DNA of 5,532 nt from an uncultured Lachnospiraceae bacterium (GTDB lineage: Bacteria; Bacillota; Clostridia; Lachnospirales; Lachnospiraceae). Each line of letters begins with the position of its first letter. The stretch's first letter is position 1. Under the pieces are notes generated by a model, which did not search any database, was not told where the DNA came from, and saw only the letters and a program-made list of their open reading frames with translations. The position numbers and the translations under genes were made by a program. The stretch is taken from NCBI GenBank assembly GCA_934418055.1, contig CAKRWX010000176.1, positions 1 to 5,532 of the forward strand. The letters are read 5' to 3'. This document shows, in pieces, positions 5,170 through 5,532 of this stretch.

Positions 5170-5532
5170 TCGCCGCAAAAATCTCCTGTCTTCTTGGCCG
5201 TGCCAGTCCACATGGGATAAACGGACTGGTAAAGGCCGACCAGCCTTTCTGATTCAGAAGCAGCTCCAGACGATCGGCCAACTGTGTAACGCTGCAGCTT
5301 CTCTCTTTCAGTTCTTTTGTTAAGGCATACCGCAGAAACTGAGCCAGTGCAGCCGACTGTTCTCCATCTGCCAGCTGCTCCACAAAACGCATTTCTACCG
5401 TTTCATGATCCAGAGAAAATCCGTCCCGTCCAGAAACCCGGATCTTCATCCGTTCTTCACGTCCTGCCGCTTCCTGTCCAGGTTCTCCGTCTCCATTCTT
5501 ACGTCCCCTTGCTCTCCGGTCGCGGAAACCAT
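5150..5532 (-). CDS. C-terminal end of a predicted ABC-class ATPase, 5' truncated
   Basis: The visible 126 residues are open to the window edge and end in TAA at 5150-5152. From the methionine at 5449 onward they resemble the C-terminus of the large predicted ATPases of the ABC class (PF09818 type, roughly 550-570 residues): VSGRDGFSLDHETVEMRFVE, then EQLADGEQSAALAQFLRYA, and the end GLARPRRQEIFAAINRYR. The preceding 27 residues are highly charged, rich in Arg, Glu and Gly, which suits the variable linker before this domain. The Walker motifs would lie upstream, outside the window. The cellular role of this family is not established. It is convergent with the regulator gene and overlaps its last 20 bp, and probably has no functional link to the salvage operon. 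A separate 99-residue protein starting at 5449 is possible but less likely, because no good ribosome binding site precedes that ATG. Recognition is from memory of the family, without a search. Confidence 0.75.
   Translation of the reverse strand, partial: GFRDRRARGRKNGDGEPGQEAAGREERMKIRVSGRDGFSLDHETVEMRFVEQLADGEQSAALAQFLRYALTKELKERSCSVTQLADRLELLLNQKGWSAFTSPFIPCGLARPRRQEIFAAINRYRG

Noticed and set aside
5446..5532. A 28-codon minus-strand frame ending in TGA with an ATGA overlap onto the ATG at 5449
   Set aside because: It resembles translational coupling, but the ATPase frame itself stays open to the window edge and its following domain matches a known C-terminus, so an upstream separate gene is not needed.

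Overview
The window carries a short nucleoside/purine salvage locus from a low-to-mid GC Firmicute, most likely a gut Clostridium-type bacterium (Lachnospiraceae-like). That placement is an inference from the protein families, strong Shine-Dalgarno sites and tight gene spacing; no taxonomic marker gene is present.

Layout. On the minus strand, reading right to left, three closely spaced genes form an operon: a nucleoside hydrolase (2863-3810), a protein made of two fused nucleoside 2-deoxyribosyltransferase-like domains (1759-2844), and adenine deaminase (1-1739, last residues outside the window). The gaps are 18 and 19 bp and each gene has its own ribosome binding site. A LacI-family regulator (4096-5169) is divergent from the operon. 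The 285-bp region between them holds two back-to-back promoters, AT-rich repeats that may be operators, and two structured leaders. At the right edge, running towards the regulator, is the C-terminal end of a predicted ABC-class ATPase (5150-5532); its coding end overlaps the end of the regulator gene by 20 bp.

How the genes may work together. The hydrolase would release free bases from nucleosides. The transferase-like protein would exchange or remove bases from deoxynucleosides. Adenine deaminase would turn released adenine into hypoxanthine and ammonia. The divergent LacI protein is the obvious candidate to control the operon and itself. The ATPase is probably unrelated to this pathway.

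Most interesting points: (1) the double-domain transferase seems to have split its catalytic residues between its halves, so one hybrid active site may be formed; (2) a large, convincing intrinsic terminator for the ATPase gene lies inside the coding sequence of the convergent LacI gene and coincides with an apparent extra segment in that protein; (3) the regulator has an unusual hinge, and its likely operators lack the usual central CG; (4) the hydrolase has lost the family's base-protonating histidine.
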